A stretch of 64,000 nucleotides of DNA from Allopusillimonas sp008369125 (GCF_008369125.1 NZ_VOAY01000001.1:310001-374000), one strand, 5' to 3'; shown: positions 52,056 through 60,998, numbered from the stretch's first letter. Notes: a model not told the origin generated them from the letters alone. Program-made: numbers and translations.

Positions 52056-52238
52056 TTAGTTGCTGATAGCGAGATTGGCGTTGTCGACGATGTCAGCCCT
52101 TCGTTGCTGCTCGTCGGAAACAAACTGAGTGAACGGTTCCTGTTCCGCTAATTGTCGGTCTAAAAGCAGTGTGAGTGGAATCTTTATTTCATGAGGCGCG
52201 TGTTTGCCTTGAGTTAAGGAAGAGGCCAAAGCCAGCAA
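52056..52238 (-). pseudogene. Short open frame or gene remnant upstream of the PcaI-like gene
   Basis: The frame reads through about 85 codons from an upstream stop near 52316, but the only start codon far enough upstream is TTG 52238 (60 codons). The protein-like stretch HAPHEIKIPLTLLLDRQLAE and its close fit before the CoA-transferase start suggest real coding history. I do not recognise the family. It could be the 3' end of a decayed gene or a leader peptide that feeds ribosomes to the next gene. Confidence 0.3.
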
Positions 52239-52490
52239 AACGGGGAGGGGTTCTCCCGATTGTTTGACGAGACTTGTTGCTGTTAGCGCCGCAGCGTTTT
52301 CGTTCTTAATGGGCTGTTAAGGCATACTTTCTGAAAATAGAGTTGTGAGTAACGTTGATTTCTTCTACCGTAGGCAGTCCATCCCTGGCTTGAGGGAGGC
52401 GCTGCGCATGGCGCACAACAAAATTTTGCAGGCAGACCAGATTGTGTATTGGGTATGCTGCGTTTGAATGATAAATCGGAGATTGAACAC
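52239..52490. other. Divergent intergenic region before the SDR gene
   Basis: About 250 nt, or 440 nt counting the doubtful short frame next to it. It should hold promoters for both the leftward CoA-transferase genes and the rightward SDR-MaoC-CaiB operon. No clear -10/-35 pair or palindrome stands out. Confidence 0.4.
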
Positions 52491-53378
52491 ATGAGCGATA
52501 TGGTGGCAGGTAAAGTAGCCGTGGTAACAGGTGCTGGCGGCGGCATCGGCAAAGGGATTGCATTAGCGCTTGCCGCATCGGGCGGGCGTGTGGTGGTCAA
52601 TGATATTAGCGCTGAGGCTGCACAGGCAGTGGTGGACCAGATCGTGGCAGCAGGTGGCAAGGCAGTGGCCAACACCGACAGCGTCGCTACGCGCGCCAGC
52701 GCCGAGAACATTGTGCGTAATGCCGTTGATCTGTACGGAAAAATCGACATCGTGGTCAACAATGCAGGCAATCTGCGCGACCGTCTGTTCCACAAAATGA
52801 GCGAAGAAGAATGGTCGCAGGTTATTGATGTGCACCTGAACGGCTCGTTTTTCGTTAGCCGCGCCGCTGCTTCACACTTTCGCGAACAGGAGTCGGGTGC
52901 TTTCATACACATGACCTCGACGTCGGGTCTTATCGGCAACTTTGGCCAGTCTAATTACTCGGCAGCCAAAATGGGCATCGTCGGGCTATCCAAATCTATC
53001 GCACTCGACATGGCACGTTTCAATGTCAGGTCTAACTGCATTGCGCCATTCGCGTGGACGGCAATGACTAGCTCGATTCCAGCCGAAACGCCCGAAGAGA
53101 AAGCCCGTGTGCAGAAACTGCAGAAAATGGAAGCAGGTAAAATTGCACCGCTGGTGGTCTACCTGGCCAGTGATGCAGCCGAAGAAGTGACTGCCCAGAT
53201 TTTCGGTGTACGCGCCAACGAAATCATGCTGTTTAGCCAGCCCCGTCCGATTCGTTCCGTACACATGTCTTCTGGTTGGACGCCTGAAGATATTGCCGAA
53301 GTCGCCATTCCTGCAATGAAGAATAGTTTCTTCAAGCTTGAGCGCTCCCCCGAAGTTATTGGCTGGGACCCCATCTGA
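52491..53378 (+). CDS. Short-chain dehydrogenase, 3-hydroxyacyl-CoA dehydrogenase type (MFE-2-like)
   Basis: NAD(P)-dependent oxidoreductase of 295 residues. The Rossmann motif is TGAGGGIGKG (13-22), NNAG follows at 90-93, and the catalytic Ser143-Tyr156-Lys160 set is complete. It is longer than FabG by about 45 residues at the C-terminus, as in the dehydrogenase part of peroxisomal multifunctional enzyme type 2. ATG 52491 has a ggag site. The MaoC hydratase gene begins 19 nt downstream, which would supply the second half of an MFE-2 activity as a separate protein. Confidence 0.87.
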   Translation: MSDMVAGKVAVVTGAGGGIGKGIALALAASGGRVVVNDISAEAAQAVVDQIVAAGGKAVANTDSVATRASAENIVRNAVDLYGKIDIVVNNAGNLRDRLFHKMSEEEWSQVIDVHLNGSFFVSRAAASHFREQESGAFIHMTSTSGLIGNFGQSNYSAAKMGIVGLSKSIALDMARFNVRSNCIAPFAWTAMTSSIPAETPEEKARVQKLQKMEAGKIAPLVVYLASDAAEEVTAQIFGVRANEIMLFSQPRPIRSVHMSSGWTPEDIAEVAIPAMKNSFFKLERSPEVIGWDPI

Positions 53379-53397
53379 CATTGCTAAAGGTTTACTA

Positions 53398-54261
53398 ATG
53401 CCTCTGGATTACAAGCTGATCAAAGACTGGCAGTTTGACGACGTACGTCAGTCTTACACCGAGAAAGACAGCATTCTTTATGCACTTAGCATTGGGCTTG
53501 GTTTCGACCCGCTCGATCCCTTGCAGTTGCCATACGTTTACGAAGCCAATTTGCAGGTTTTTCCGACTATGGCGGCCGTGCTTGGCTATCCTGGTTTTTG
53601 GATGCAAGACCCGAAAGCTGGGATCACGTGGGTTAAGTTGGTGCACGGCGAGCAGCGCATGGCTTTTCACAGGCCGTTTCCGGCGGCCGGTGAGGTCATT
53701 GGCCGTAGCCGTATAACGCATGTTATCGACAAAGGTGCGGACAAAGGCGCCTTGGTGGTGGCCGAGCGCAAAATCTATAACGCCGCAGATGAAAGTCTGC
53801 TGGCCACCGTAGAGCAAACCACGTTCTGCCGGGCCGACGGTGGGTTTGGCCAGGGCGATACCCCGCCCCAAGCTTTACCTAAAGTGCCCGAAACGAAACC
53901 CGATTACGTGTGCAGTCTGGCAACCCTGCCTCAGGCCGCGCTACTGTATCGGCTTAATGCAGACCCTAACCCGCTGCATGTCGACCCGCAGGTTGCCATC
54001 AAGGCGGGTTATCCCAAGCCTATTCTGCATGGTCTGTGCACGTATGGTGTTGCTGCACATGCCATCGTCAAGACCCTGTGCGATTACGATGCCAGCCGGC
54101 TTACTCGTCTCGATACGCGTTTCTCCTCGCCCGTTTACCCTGGCGAGACGCTGGTCGTTGAAATGTGGCAGAGCGAGGTTGGGCGTGTGCAGTTTCAGGC
54201 CAAAGTGGCAGAACGCGATGTGGTTGTGCTAAGTAACGGCGTGGCCGAGGTGAAATCATGA
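53398..54261 (+). CDS. MaoC family (R)-specific enoyl-CoA hydratase, double hotdog
   Basis: 287-residue hydratase-2-like protein. The N-terminal half is a degenerate hotdog, and the C-terminal half has the active motif with Asp189, Asn191 and His194 (RLNADPNPLHVDP) followed by GYPKPILHGLCTYG. This double arrangement is that of the eukaryotic MFE-2 hydratase domain and of actinobacterial steroid-degradation hydratases. ATG 53398 has an aaagg site 7 nt upstream; its stop overlaps the CaiB gene start (ATGA). Confidence 0.87.
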   Translation: MPLDYKLIKDWQFDDVRQSYTEKDSILYALSIGLGFDPLDPLQLPYVYEANLQVFPTMAAVLGYPGFWMQDPKAGITWVKLVHGEQRMAFHRPFPAAGEVIGRSRITHVIDKGADKGALVVAERKIYNAADESLLATVEQTTFCRADGGFGQGDTPPQALPKVPETKPDYVCSLATLPQAALLYRLNADPNPLHVDPQVAIKAGYPKPILHGLCTYGVAAHAIVKTLCDYDASRLTRLDTRFSSPVYPGETLVVEMWQSEVGRVQFQAKVAERDVVVLSNGVAEVKS

Positions 54262-55463
54262 CGCAACGTCACTCCCCCCTGCATGACATCAAGGTGCTGG
54301 ACCTTTCTCGTGTATTGGCCGGTCCTTGGTGCACGCAAAATCTGGCTGATATGGGCGCCGACGTTATCAAGGTAGAGCGGCCGAATGGCGGCGATGATAC
54401 GCGCGGTTGGGGCCCACCCTTCCTCAAGGATGAAAACGGCGCCGATACTAGCGAAGCCGCATACTACCTCAGCACCAATCGCAACAAGCGTTCTATTGCT
54501 ATTGATATTGCCAGCCAGGAAGGCGCCGATCTGGTGCGGGAAATGGCCAAACGCTGCGACGTGCTGGTCGAAAATTTTAAGGTTGGTGGTCTCAAAAAAT
54601 ATGGCCTGGATTACGAGTCGCTGCGCAAGATCAACCCAAGCCTGATCTATTGTTCAATTACCGGGTTCGGGCATTCTGGGCCGCTTGCGCATTTGCCGGG
54701 TTATGACTTTATGATTCAGGGCATGGGCGGTTTAATGAGCATCACCGGTGAGCGTGATGATTTGCCTGGCGGCGGCCCACAAAAGGCTGGTGTGGCCGTA
54801 ACTGACCTGTTTACCGGCATGTATGCGGCACTGGCCATTGTGGGTGCCGTTCGTGAACGCGATAGCAGTGGGCTGGGCCAGCATATTGATATGTCGTTGT
54901 TAGACTGTCATGTGGCCATGCTCGCCAATCAGAACCTCAACTACATGACTTCGGGTGTTGCACCCAAGCGCGCGGGCAACGCGCACCAGAACGTCGTTCC
55001 GTATCAGGTGTTTGCTTCCAGCGATGGTCACCTTATCGTGGCGATAGGCAATGACAGCCAGTATCGGGCTTACTGCAATGTCTTGGGCCGCCCTGAACTG
55101 GGGGCGCATGCTGATTATGCGACCAACAGCCAGCGTCTCAAAAACAGAGTTGCGCTGATCAAGTTGCTCGAAGCTATCATGCTTACCCGAACACGGGATG
55201 AATGGATAGAAAGCCTGCAACGCGTCGGCGTACCCTGCGGTCCCATCAATACACTGGATCAGGTGTTTGAAAACCCTCAGGTCAAAGACCGCGAGATATG
55301 GAAGACGATGCCGCACCCCCTGGCCGGCAGCGTGCCCACAACAGCAAGCCCAATCCGTTATTCAGAAACGCCAGTTCAGTACCGCATGGCGCCGCCTTTG
55401 CTGGGTCAGCATACGCGCGAAATTCTCGAAGAGTTGGGTCTGGAAGATCGGGCCGGCTCTTGA
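54258..55463 (+). CDS. CaiB/BaiF family CoA-transferase (class III) or alpha-methylacyl-CoA racemase
   Basis: 401-residue class III CoA-transferase family protein. The N-terminus DIKVLDLSRVLAGPWCTQNL, the MGADVIKVE segment and the catalytic-type Asp183 (GVAVTDLFTGMYA) are present. The family includes formyl-CoA transferase, carnitine and bile-acid CoA-transferases, and alpha-methylacyl-CoA racemase; the sequence alone does not decide. In this neighbourhood either activation by CoA transfer or epimerisation of a 2-methyl-branched acyl-CoA makes sense. It overlaps the MaoC gene by 4 nt and is last in the operon. Confidence 0.87.
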   Translation: MTQRHSPLHDIKVLDLSRVLAGPWCTQNLADMGADVIKVERPNGGDDTRGWGPPFLKDENGADTSEAAYYLSTNRNKRSIAIDIASQEGADLVREMAKRCDVLVENFKVGGLKKYGLDYESLRKINPSLIYCSITGFGHSGPLAHLPGYDFMIQGMGGLMSITGERDDLPGGGPQKAGVAVTDLFTGMYAALAIVGAVRERDSSGLGQHIDMSLLDCHVAMLANQNLNYMTSGVAPKRAGNAHQNVVPYQVFASSDGHLIVAIGNDSQYRAYCNVLGRPELGAHADYATNSQRLKNRVALIKLLEAIMLTRTRDEWIESLQRVGVPCGPINTLDQVFENPQVKDREIWKTMPHPLAGSVPTTASPIRYSETPVQYRMAPPLLGQHTREILEELGLEDRAGS

Positions 55464-55541
55464 GATGAGAGCATCTGGCAGGTTAGACAGTTGACATCAA
55501 GATCAGCCACTAGCCGTCAACGATAGCCAGACTGAAAACCT

Positions 55542-55580
55542 ACAAGGCCACGCCCAGAGCAATACTGAGCGTGGCCTTGT
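55542..55580. terminator. Hairpin between convergent CaiB and Bug genes
   Basis: A perfect 12-bp stem (acaaggccacgc / gcgtggccttgt) with a 15-nt loop. The T tracts are weak, but its place between converging genes supports a two-way terminator. Confidence 0.6.
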
Positions 55581-55606
55581 GCATAGAAACGACTGCTTGC
55601 AGGTCT

Positions 55607-56578
55607 TTAATTGGTTTCGATACCTGCTTTTTCGATTACCTTGCCCCACATGGCGTATTCGTTTTGCGCCTTGGCGAGAAATGCCTTGCCGTCCAGCGTA
55701 TGCAAGGTATAGCCGCCGCGCAGCATTGTTTCATCGAACGCCTTGTTCTTGGCTACGTTTTGCAGCGCGTCGGAAATTTTTTGCTGCACATCAGCAGGCA
55801 GGCCGGCAGGGCCGATCAAACCATACCAGCCTGTAACCTCATAATCCTCCACCCCTGCCTCAATCATGCTTGGAACGTCGGGCAGCCCGGCATTACGGTC
55901 GCGTGAAGTGACGGCTAGTGCACGGACTCTGCCGCTTTCAATATAAGGAATCGCGGTGCTGGTAATGTCGAACATATAGGTGATCTTGCCGCCGATCACG
56001 TCCATCATTGCCGGTGCGTTGCCACGGTATGGAACATGCAACATTTCTGTACTGGTCTTCTGCTTGAGCAATTCGGCCGACAGATGGTTAGATGCGCCCA
56101 CGCCGGCAGAGCCAAATGTGACGGTATCCGGGTGTTTTTTTGCATAATCGATCAGCTCGCTGATGGACTTGACGGGGACATCATTGTTAATGACCAGCAC
56201 ATTGGTGTAGTCAGCAATCAGCCCCAGATACGTAAAATCTCTGGCCAGATTCAAACTGGTGTTGTTCTGGATGTGCGGGGTAATCGTCAGCGTCGGGCTG
56301 GCGACGAAATTTAGCGTATAGCCGTCAGGCCGCGCACGGATGGTGGATTCAGCTGCAATCATGCCGCTGGCCCCGGTGCGGTTCTCGACGATGACGGCTT
56401 TGCCCAGTTCATCGCCCAGGTATTTGGCAAAAGTGCGGGCGCTTGTATCCACGGGGCCGCCAGGTGCATAGCCGACTACGAGCTTGATTGGCTGAGATGG
56501 GTACGCGGACTGGCCGTGTGCGGCGCCAGTCATGCAGAATGCGCCGATGGTAACCGCAGCAAGAATGTTCAGTTTCAA
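55607..56578 (-). CDS. Bug-family (tripartite tricarboxylate transporter) solute-binding protein
   Basis: Periplasmic binding protein of 323 residues. The signal peptide covers residues 1 to about 23 (ends AHGQSA). The mature start YPSQPIKLVVGYAPGGPVDTSAR and the PYRGNAPAMMDVIGGKI segment are Bug family hallmarks. These proteins are greatly expanded in Alcaligenaceae and bind carboxylates and amides. No TctA/TctB membrane genes are adjacent. Located within the catabolic island, it probably binds the acid that the pathway degrades. ATG 56578. Confidence 0.92.
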   Translation of the reverse strand: MKLNILAAVTIGAFCMTGAAHGQSAYPSQPIKLVVGYAPGGPVDTSARTFAKYLGDELGKAVIVENRTGASGMIAAESTIRARPDGYTLNFVASPTLTITPHIQNNTSLNLARDFTYLGLIADYTNVLVINNDVPVKSISELIDYAKKHPDTVTFGSAGVGASNHLSAELLKQKTSTEMLHVPYRGNAPAMMDVIGGKITYMFDITSTAIPYIESGRVRALAVTSRDRNAGLPDVPSMIEAGVEDYEVTGWYGLIGPAGLPADVQQKISDALQNVAKNKAFDETMLRGGYTLHTLDGKAFLAKAQNEYAMWGKVIEKAGIETN

Positions 56579-56629
56579 AATTGAGTCTCTATTTATGATG
56601 GTTGTATAACTACTGATATAAGCTTGGCC

Positions 56630-58198
56630 CTATGCGCCCAGCTCGCATCGCAGAGGGGCTTTCTGGATTTTTCCACTGAGTGTGGTGGGGATCTGTGTGG
56701 TATGGATGAGCCGTGAAGGGCGCTTGTAAGGTGCAAGCGTTTCGACCAGATAAGCAGAAAGTTCTTCTTCGTTGATGTGCACCCCTTTTTCAGGCTCATA
56801 AAAGGCCACAATTTGTTCGTTGCCATCGTCTTGTTTTTTGCCTACAACCGCCGAAAGACGGATGCCCGGAAATGCATTGATGACAGCCTCGACTTCCAGA
56901 GGGTAAACATTAAAGCCCGAACGAATAATCATGTCCTTGCTGCGACCTGTGATAAACAGGGCGTTGCTGGCGTCGACATAGCCGATATCCCCGGTTTTCA
57001 GCCAGCCGCCGGGCAGTAGGGTGTTTTCTGTTTCTATTGGGTTGCGGTAGTAGCCCAGCATGACGCCGGGGCCTCTCAACATGACATCTCCGCGTTCACC
57101 TGGCTTGATCACGGGTTTGCCATCCTGCAGAATCTCGATCTCTACCCCTTCAACAGAACACCCCGCCGAGCAGTCTTCGCGCGGCTTGTCGATGTCAGTA
57201 ATGCACACTGAACCTGCGTATTCGGTAATGCCATAGCCGTGATGCAGGGGTAGGCCGAACAGTGCCTCCACTCTGGATTTCATGGCGGGGTCCAGCGCCG
57301 CTCCACCGGTGTACACATAGCGCAATGCAGGCGCGCCGATGCGCTCCTCTCCAGCCCATGCCGACAGCATACGTATGAACATAGTCGGTACACCCTGCAA
57401 TATGCTCAGGCCCGGTGATGTCAGCGCCCGCCTTACGTCTTGCGTGTCGAAGCGAGAGCGCAGCACCAGACTCGCGCCAGCACGAAAGCTAGCCATCAAT
57501 ACGGTTGCCAGGCCAAAAATATGCGAGATAGGTAGTGCAGCGTAGGCAATGTCGTCGGGGCCAAGCCTTCGGCTCGAAGCGGAAATGCCAGCAAAATGCA
57601 GCAGACCCTTATGGCTAACCATGACACCCTTGGGTGAGCCGGTTGTACCGGAGGTGTATACCAATTTAGCGACGGCCTGTGCTGTGGTCTCGTCCTCAGG
57701 CGGAATGTTTGGCGAGCGTCGAACAAAATGATTACCGCAGCGCAGTGCAGCAAGTGTCGAGATTTCTGCACCCAGCTGCTTGGCGTGGCCCATCGCTGAA
57801 TCTGAAACACGTGAGGTAAAGAAGATGAGCGTGGGCGCACAGTGTGTCGCTATGACGTCGACCTCGCGAGCGCTAAGCCGCGCGTTGACGCATACCGGCC
57901 ATGCATTGAGCCGGCTGCAGGCAAACAGCAGCGTAATCATTTCGGAGCAGTTTTCACTAACCACCATGACACGATGGCCAGCGCATACTCCCATACTACT
58001 TAGCCACTTGGCTGTCGCTTCAATAGACTGCCAGAGCGATTTGTAGGTAATGGGAGTGCTGTCCGGCCCGTCTCCCTCGGGGTAGAGACAAATGGCATCG
58101 GGGTTGTGTGTGGCCTGGTGTTCAGGTATTTCGTGGATATAGCGAAAGGAGGTCTCGTTTGTATGCATTTTTTTAATATCGTCGCTGTCATCGGCCAT
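56630..58198 (-). CDS. Acyl-CoA ligase, AMP-forming (class I adenylate-forming)
   Basis: 522-residue ligase that activates a carboxylic acid to the CoA ester. The ATP loop KLVYTSGTTGSPKG spans 178-191; HHGYGITEYAG is the A5 motif; GGWLKTGDIGYVD and FITGRSKDMIIRSGFNVYP are A7-A8; the catalytic lysine is in LSGKIQKAPL close to the C-terminus. It lies 50 nt upstream of the Bug gene on the same strand, which suggests uptake and activation of the same compound. The start could be ATG 58198 or ATG 58168; neither has a clear ribosome-binding site. Confidence 0.88.
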   Translation of the reverse strand: MADDSDDIKKMHTNETSFRYIHEIPEHQATHNPDAICLYPEGDGPDSTPITYKSLWQSIEATAKWLSSMGVCAGHRVMVVSENCSEMITLLFACSRLNAWPVCVNARLSAREVDVIATHCAPTLIFFTSRVSDSAMGHAKQLGAEISTLAALRCGNHFVRRSPNIPPEDETTAQAVAKLVYTSGTTGSPKGVMVSHKGLLHFAGISASSRRLGPDDIAYAALPISHIFGLATVLMASFRAGASLVLRSRFDTQDVRRALTSPGLSILQGVPTMFIRMLSAWAGEERIGAPALRYVYTGGAALDPAMKSRVEALFGLPLHHGYGITEYAGSVCITDIDKPREDCSAGCSVEGVEIEILQDGKPVIKPGERGDVMLRGPGVMLGYYRNPIETENTLLPGGWLKTGDIGYVDASNALFITGRSKDMIIRSGFNVYPLEVEAVINAFPGIRLSAVVGKKQDDGNEQIVAFYEPEKGVHINEEELSAYLVETLAPYKRPSRLIHTTQIPTTLSGKIQKAPLRCELGA

Positions 58199-58575
58199 TG
58201 TGACACTGGCGATGTAGCTGGTGTGTTTGGTAGCCCGGCCATCAATGGCGTGCCGCGCTGAAGAAGGTGTATCGGGCTAGTCTGTCTGTAAACGTCGTCT
58301 AGCGCAATTTGATTTTGTTTAAGATGGGCTTTTGCATAGCGGTAGTGTGAAGGGCAAGGTCATTGTCACGGGATGGGATGGGAGACGGGTTGAGCCGCCA
58401 CAAAAACTTCCTTCTTTAAGTTCGTACGTTTCTTGGCGCCGTGTGCCCGATATTTAGCCAGTGCGCAAGCGATGAGCAGTGCAGGCTTTGGTTATGCTGA
58501 AGACCGGGTTTCAGTAATTTGCATTGTGGCGGGCGTCCGCGCTTGCTAGATTTGAGTCAAAGGAGATGCACTCAC
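58199..58575. other. Divergent intergenic region between ligase and acyl-CoA dehydrogenase genes
   Basis: About 375 nt that should hold the promoters of both divergent units. I see no supported gene, repeat or clear operator. Confidence 0.4.
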
Positions 58576-59766
58576 ATGGATTTAACATGGACCGCCCACG
58601 AAAGGGCATTCAGAGATGAAGTAAAGGAATTCGTGCAGGCTGAATTGCCCGCCGATATCCGCGAAAAAGTTCTGAAACATCAACGACTGATCAACACAGA
58701 CTACATCCGCTGGCATCGCGTTCTTGCAGCCAAGGGCTGGGGTGCGCCCAATTGGCCTGTCGAGCATGGCGGTACTGGCTGGGGGCCGATGCAGCGGCTT
58801 ATTTTTGAGATTGAAACCTTTAAAGGTGGCGCGCCGCGTCTATTGCCTTTCGGGTTGGGCATGATCGGCCCCGTGTTAATGAAGTATGGCAGCAAGGCCC
58901 TGCAAGACCGATTTATAAAGCGCATGATCACGGTTGAAGACTGGTGGTGCCAAGGGTATTCAGAGCCTGGCGCAGGCTCTGATTTGGCTTCGCTGAAAAC
59001 CCGTGCGGTCAAAACGGCTGACGGATACGTCGTCAGCGGTCAAAAGACATGGACCACGCTTGCGCAGTATGCCGACTGGATGTTCTGTCTGGCGCGCACC
59101 GACCCAGACGTCAAGCCACAACGCGGTATTTCCTTGCTGCTTATTGACCTGCGCCAGCCGGGCGTTACCGTTAGGCCTATTCGTACACTTGATGGCGGTG
59201 TTGACGTCAACGAGGTCTGGCTTGATGAAGTAAAAGTGCCTTTCGAAAACCTGGTTGGCAATGAAAATGAAGGCTGGACATACGCCAAGTATTTGCTTGG
59301 GCATGAGCGCACAGGCATTGCAGGCATAGGGCATTGCCATCGCGAGCTCAAAATTCTCAAGAACATGGCCGATGAAATGCGCGTGGACGGCAGACGGGCG
59401 ATCGACAATCCGCGTCTCAAAGAGAAAGTCGTGCGCATTGAAGCCGACATCCGGGCGCTTGAAATGTTGCTGCTGCGTGTTGCAGCCAATAGTGCGCAAG
59501 GGCCAGGGCCTCAGGCATCCATGCTGAAGGTGCGTGGCTCTGAAATACAGCAGGATCTGGCGATGCTGCAAATGGAAGTAATGGGCATTGATGGCTGGCC
59601 TTACGATTCTGCATGGCGCGAATCGGATGCGTCATTTTTCGGCCCAGGCCCCGAGCCTGCAGCCGCTGCATCGGGCGGGTATTTCGACATGCGTAAAACC
59701 ACCATTTACGGTGGAACGACTGAAGTGCAGAAAACCATTATCGCGAAAATGGTTCTGAGCAGCTGA
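58576..59766 (+). CDS. Acyl-CoA dehydrogenase, large subunit of a heteromeric enzyme (PimC/FadE-like)
   Basis: FAD enzyme of 396 residues that introduces an alpha-beta double bond. FAD/substrate signatures are CQGYSEPGAGSDLASLKT (125-142) and WTTLAQYADWMFCLARTDPD. The usual glutamate of the IYEGT motif is glycine here (TIYGGTTEVQ), and the likely catalytic base is Glu244 in GHERTGIAG, the position used by isovaleryl-type enzymes. The ATG at 58576 follows an aaaggag site 10 nt upstream. The small-subunit gene begins 43 nt after the stop. Such adjacent unlike pairs form alpha2beta2 enzymes in pimelate and steroid side-chain degradation. Confidence 0.88.
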   Translation: MDLTWTAHERAFRDEVKEFVQAELPADIREKVLKHQRLINTDYIRWHRVLAAKGWGAPNWPVEHGGTGWGPMQRLIFEIETFKGGAPRLLPFGLGMIGPVLMKYGSKALQDRFIKRMITVEDWWCQGYSEPGAGSDLASLKTRAVKTADGYVVSGQKTWTTLAQYADWMFCLARTDPDVKPQRGISLLLIDLRQPGVTVRPIRTLDGGVDVNEVWLDEVKVPFENLVGNENEGWTYAKYLLGHERTGIAGIGHCHRELKILKNMADEMRVDGRRAIDNPRLKEKVVRIEADIRALEMLLLRVAANSAQGPGPQASMLKVRGSEIQQDLAMLQMEVMGIDGWPYDSAWRESDASFFGPGPEPAAAASGGYFDMRKTTIYGGTTEVQKTIIAKMVLSS

Positions 59767-59809
59767 ACGCTCCGCACATTGGTTTGTCACGATTTCACAG
59801 GATAAAGAC

Positions 59810-60931
59810 ATGGATTTTACGTATGACGAACAGCAGCGCATGCTGACAGACAGCCTGCGCAGACTGGTTAAGGATAAATTTACATTTGAAGCACGGCGTG
59901 AGCAAAGCCAGCAGAGCGGGTTGAACGACGCATCATGGCAGTCTTTGGCTGAGGTCGGTGTGACTGGCCTGCTGATCCCTGAGCAGTACGACGGGTTTGG
60001 CGAATCCACGGCCACGCTGGTGGCTACCCAGTTAGAGCTGGGGCGCGGGTTGGTTTCCGGGCCGCTTATTCCTAGTGCGGTCATTGCAACGGCTGTGCTG
60101 CTGAACAGCGGCAATGACACATTGAAAGCAGACTACCTGCCGCAAATGGCGGCGGGCTCAGCCGTGCTGGCGCTCGCGTATCTGGAGGGCGAGCAGCAAA
60201 ACGATATCGAACCTTCTGCTACGCGTGCCAGCGAAACTGGCGACACATACACGCTGCAAGGCGATAAAAAGCTGGTGTGGGCGGGCGGTAGTGCTCATGC
60301 CTTGATCGTTTCGGCAACGCTGGAAAACGAGCTGGCCCTTTTTGTGGTGGCGACTGATGCAGAAGGCCTTACTCTGCACGATTACCCGACTATCGATGGC
60401 TACCGTTGCGCCACGCTGCAGCTAAATAACGTGCAGGTGCCTAAAAAGGCATTGCTTGCACGGGGTGAGCAGGCACGCCAGGCGCTTGAGTCTGGGCTTG
60501 ATTATGGCGTAACCGCGTTGTGTGCACACACGGCAGGTGCCATGGAAAAGCTGGTGGAGATTACTGCAGAGTACATAAAGACGCGACAGCAGTTTGGCAA
60601 GCCACTGGCTGAGTTTCAGGTGCTGCAGCATCGTTTGGCCGATATGATGATCAAGCAGGAGCTGGCCGCGTCCATGGCGTATGTGGCTGCTACGGCGCTG
60701 GGTGAAGAAGACATTGCCGAGCGTCGCCGCATGTTGTCATCGGCGAAAGTGCTGGTGCCAGAGTATGGCCGTTTTGTTGGCGAAAGTGCAGTGCAAATGC
60801 ACGGCGGTATTGGCATGACCGATGAGCTTGAAGTGGGTGATTATTTCAAGCGCATTACCTTTGTCGATTATTTGCTGGGTAACCATGACTACCACCTTGA
60901 CCGGCTGATGGCGCTGTTCGATAACGCGTAG
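59810..60931 (+). CDS. Acyl-CoA dehydrogenase, small subunit of a heteromeric enzyme (PimD/FadE-like)
   Basis: 373-residue acyl-CoA dehydrogenase homologue. Family marks are the C-terminal QMHGGIGMTDELEVGDYFKR and the TRQQFGKPLAEFQVLQHRLADM helix that contacts FAD across the dimer. The region where a catalytic glutamate would lie (SGLDYGVTALCAHTAGAME) has none in the usual place, as in the beta subunits of heteromeric enzymes. It is shorter in the N-terminal domain than the large subunit. ATG 59810. Electrons would pass through ETF to the ETF-QO encoded at 2.2-3.9 kb. Confidence 0.87.
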   Translation: MDFTYDEQQRMLTDSLRRLVKDKFTFEARREQSQQSGLNDASWQSLAEVGVTGLLIPEQYDGFGESTATLVATQLELGRGLVSGPLIPSAVIATAVLLNSGNDTLKADYLPQMAAGSAVLALAYLEGEQQNDIEPSATRASETGDTYTLQGDKKLVWAGGSAHALIVSATLENELALFVVATDAEGLTLHDYPTIDGYRCATLQLNNVQVPKKALLARGEQARQALESGLDYGVTALCAHTAGAMEKLVEITAEYIKTRQQFGKPLAEFQVLQHRLADMMIKQELAASMAYVAATALGEEDIAERRRMLSSAKVLVPEYGRFVGESAVQMHGGIGMTDELEVGDYFKRITFVDYLLGNHDYHLDRLMALFDNA

Positions 60932-60936
60932 CCCCG

Positions 60937-60966
60937 TCATGTGTCGGGCCACGGCCCGACACATGA
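60937..60966. terminator. Hairpin after the acyl-CoA dehydrogenase pair
   Basis: A perfect 14-bp inverted repeat (tcatgtgtcgggcc / ggcccgacacatga) with a 2-nt centre, 5 nt after the stop codon. No T run follows, so it may work with Rho or as an mRNA end stabiliser. Confidence 0.6.
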
Positions 60967-60998
60967 TATTGATAATGGCATTTGGCATTTGGCGTAGT

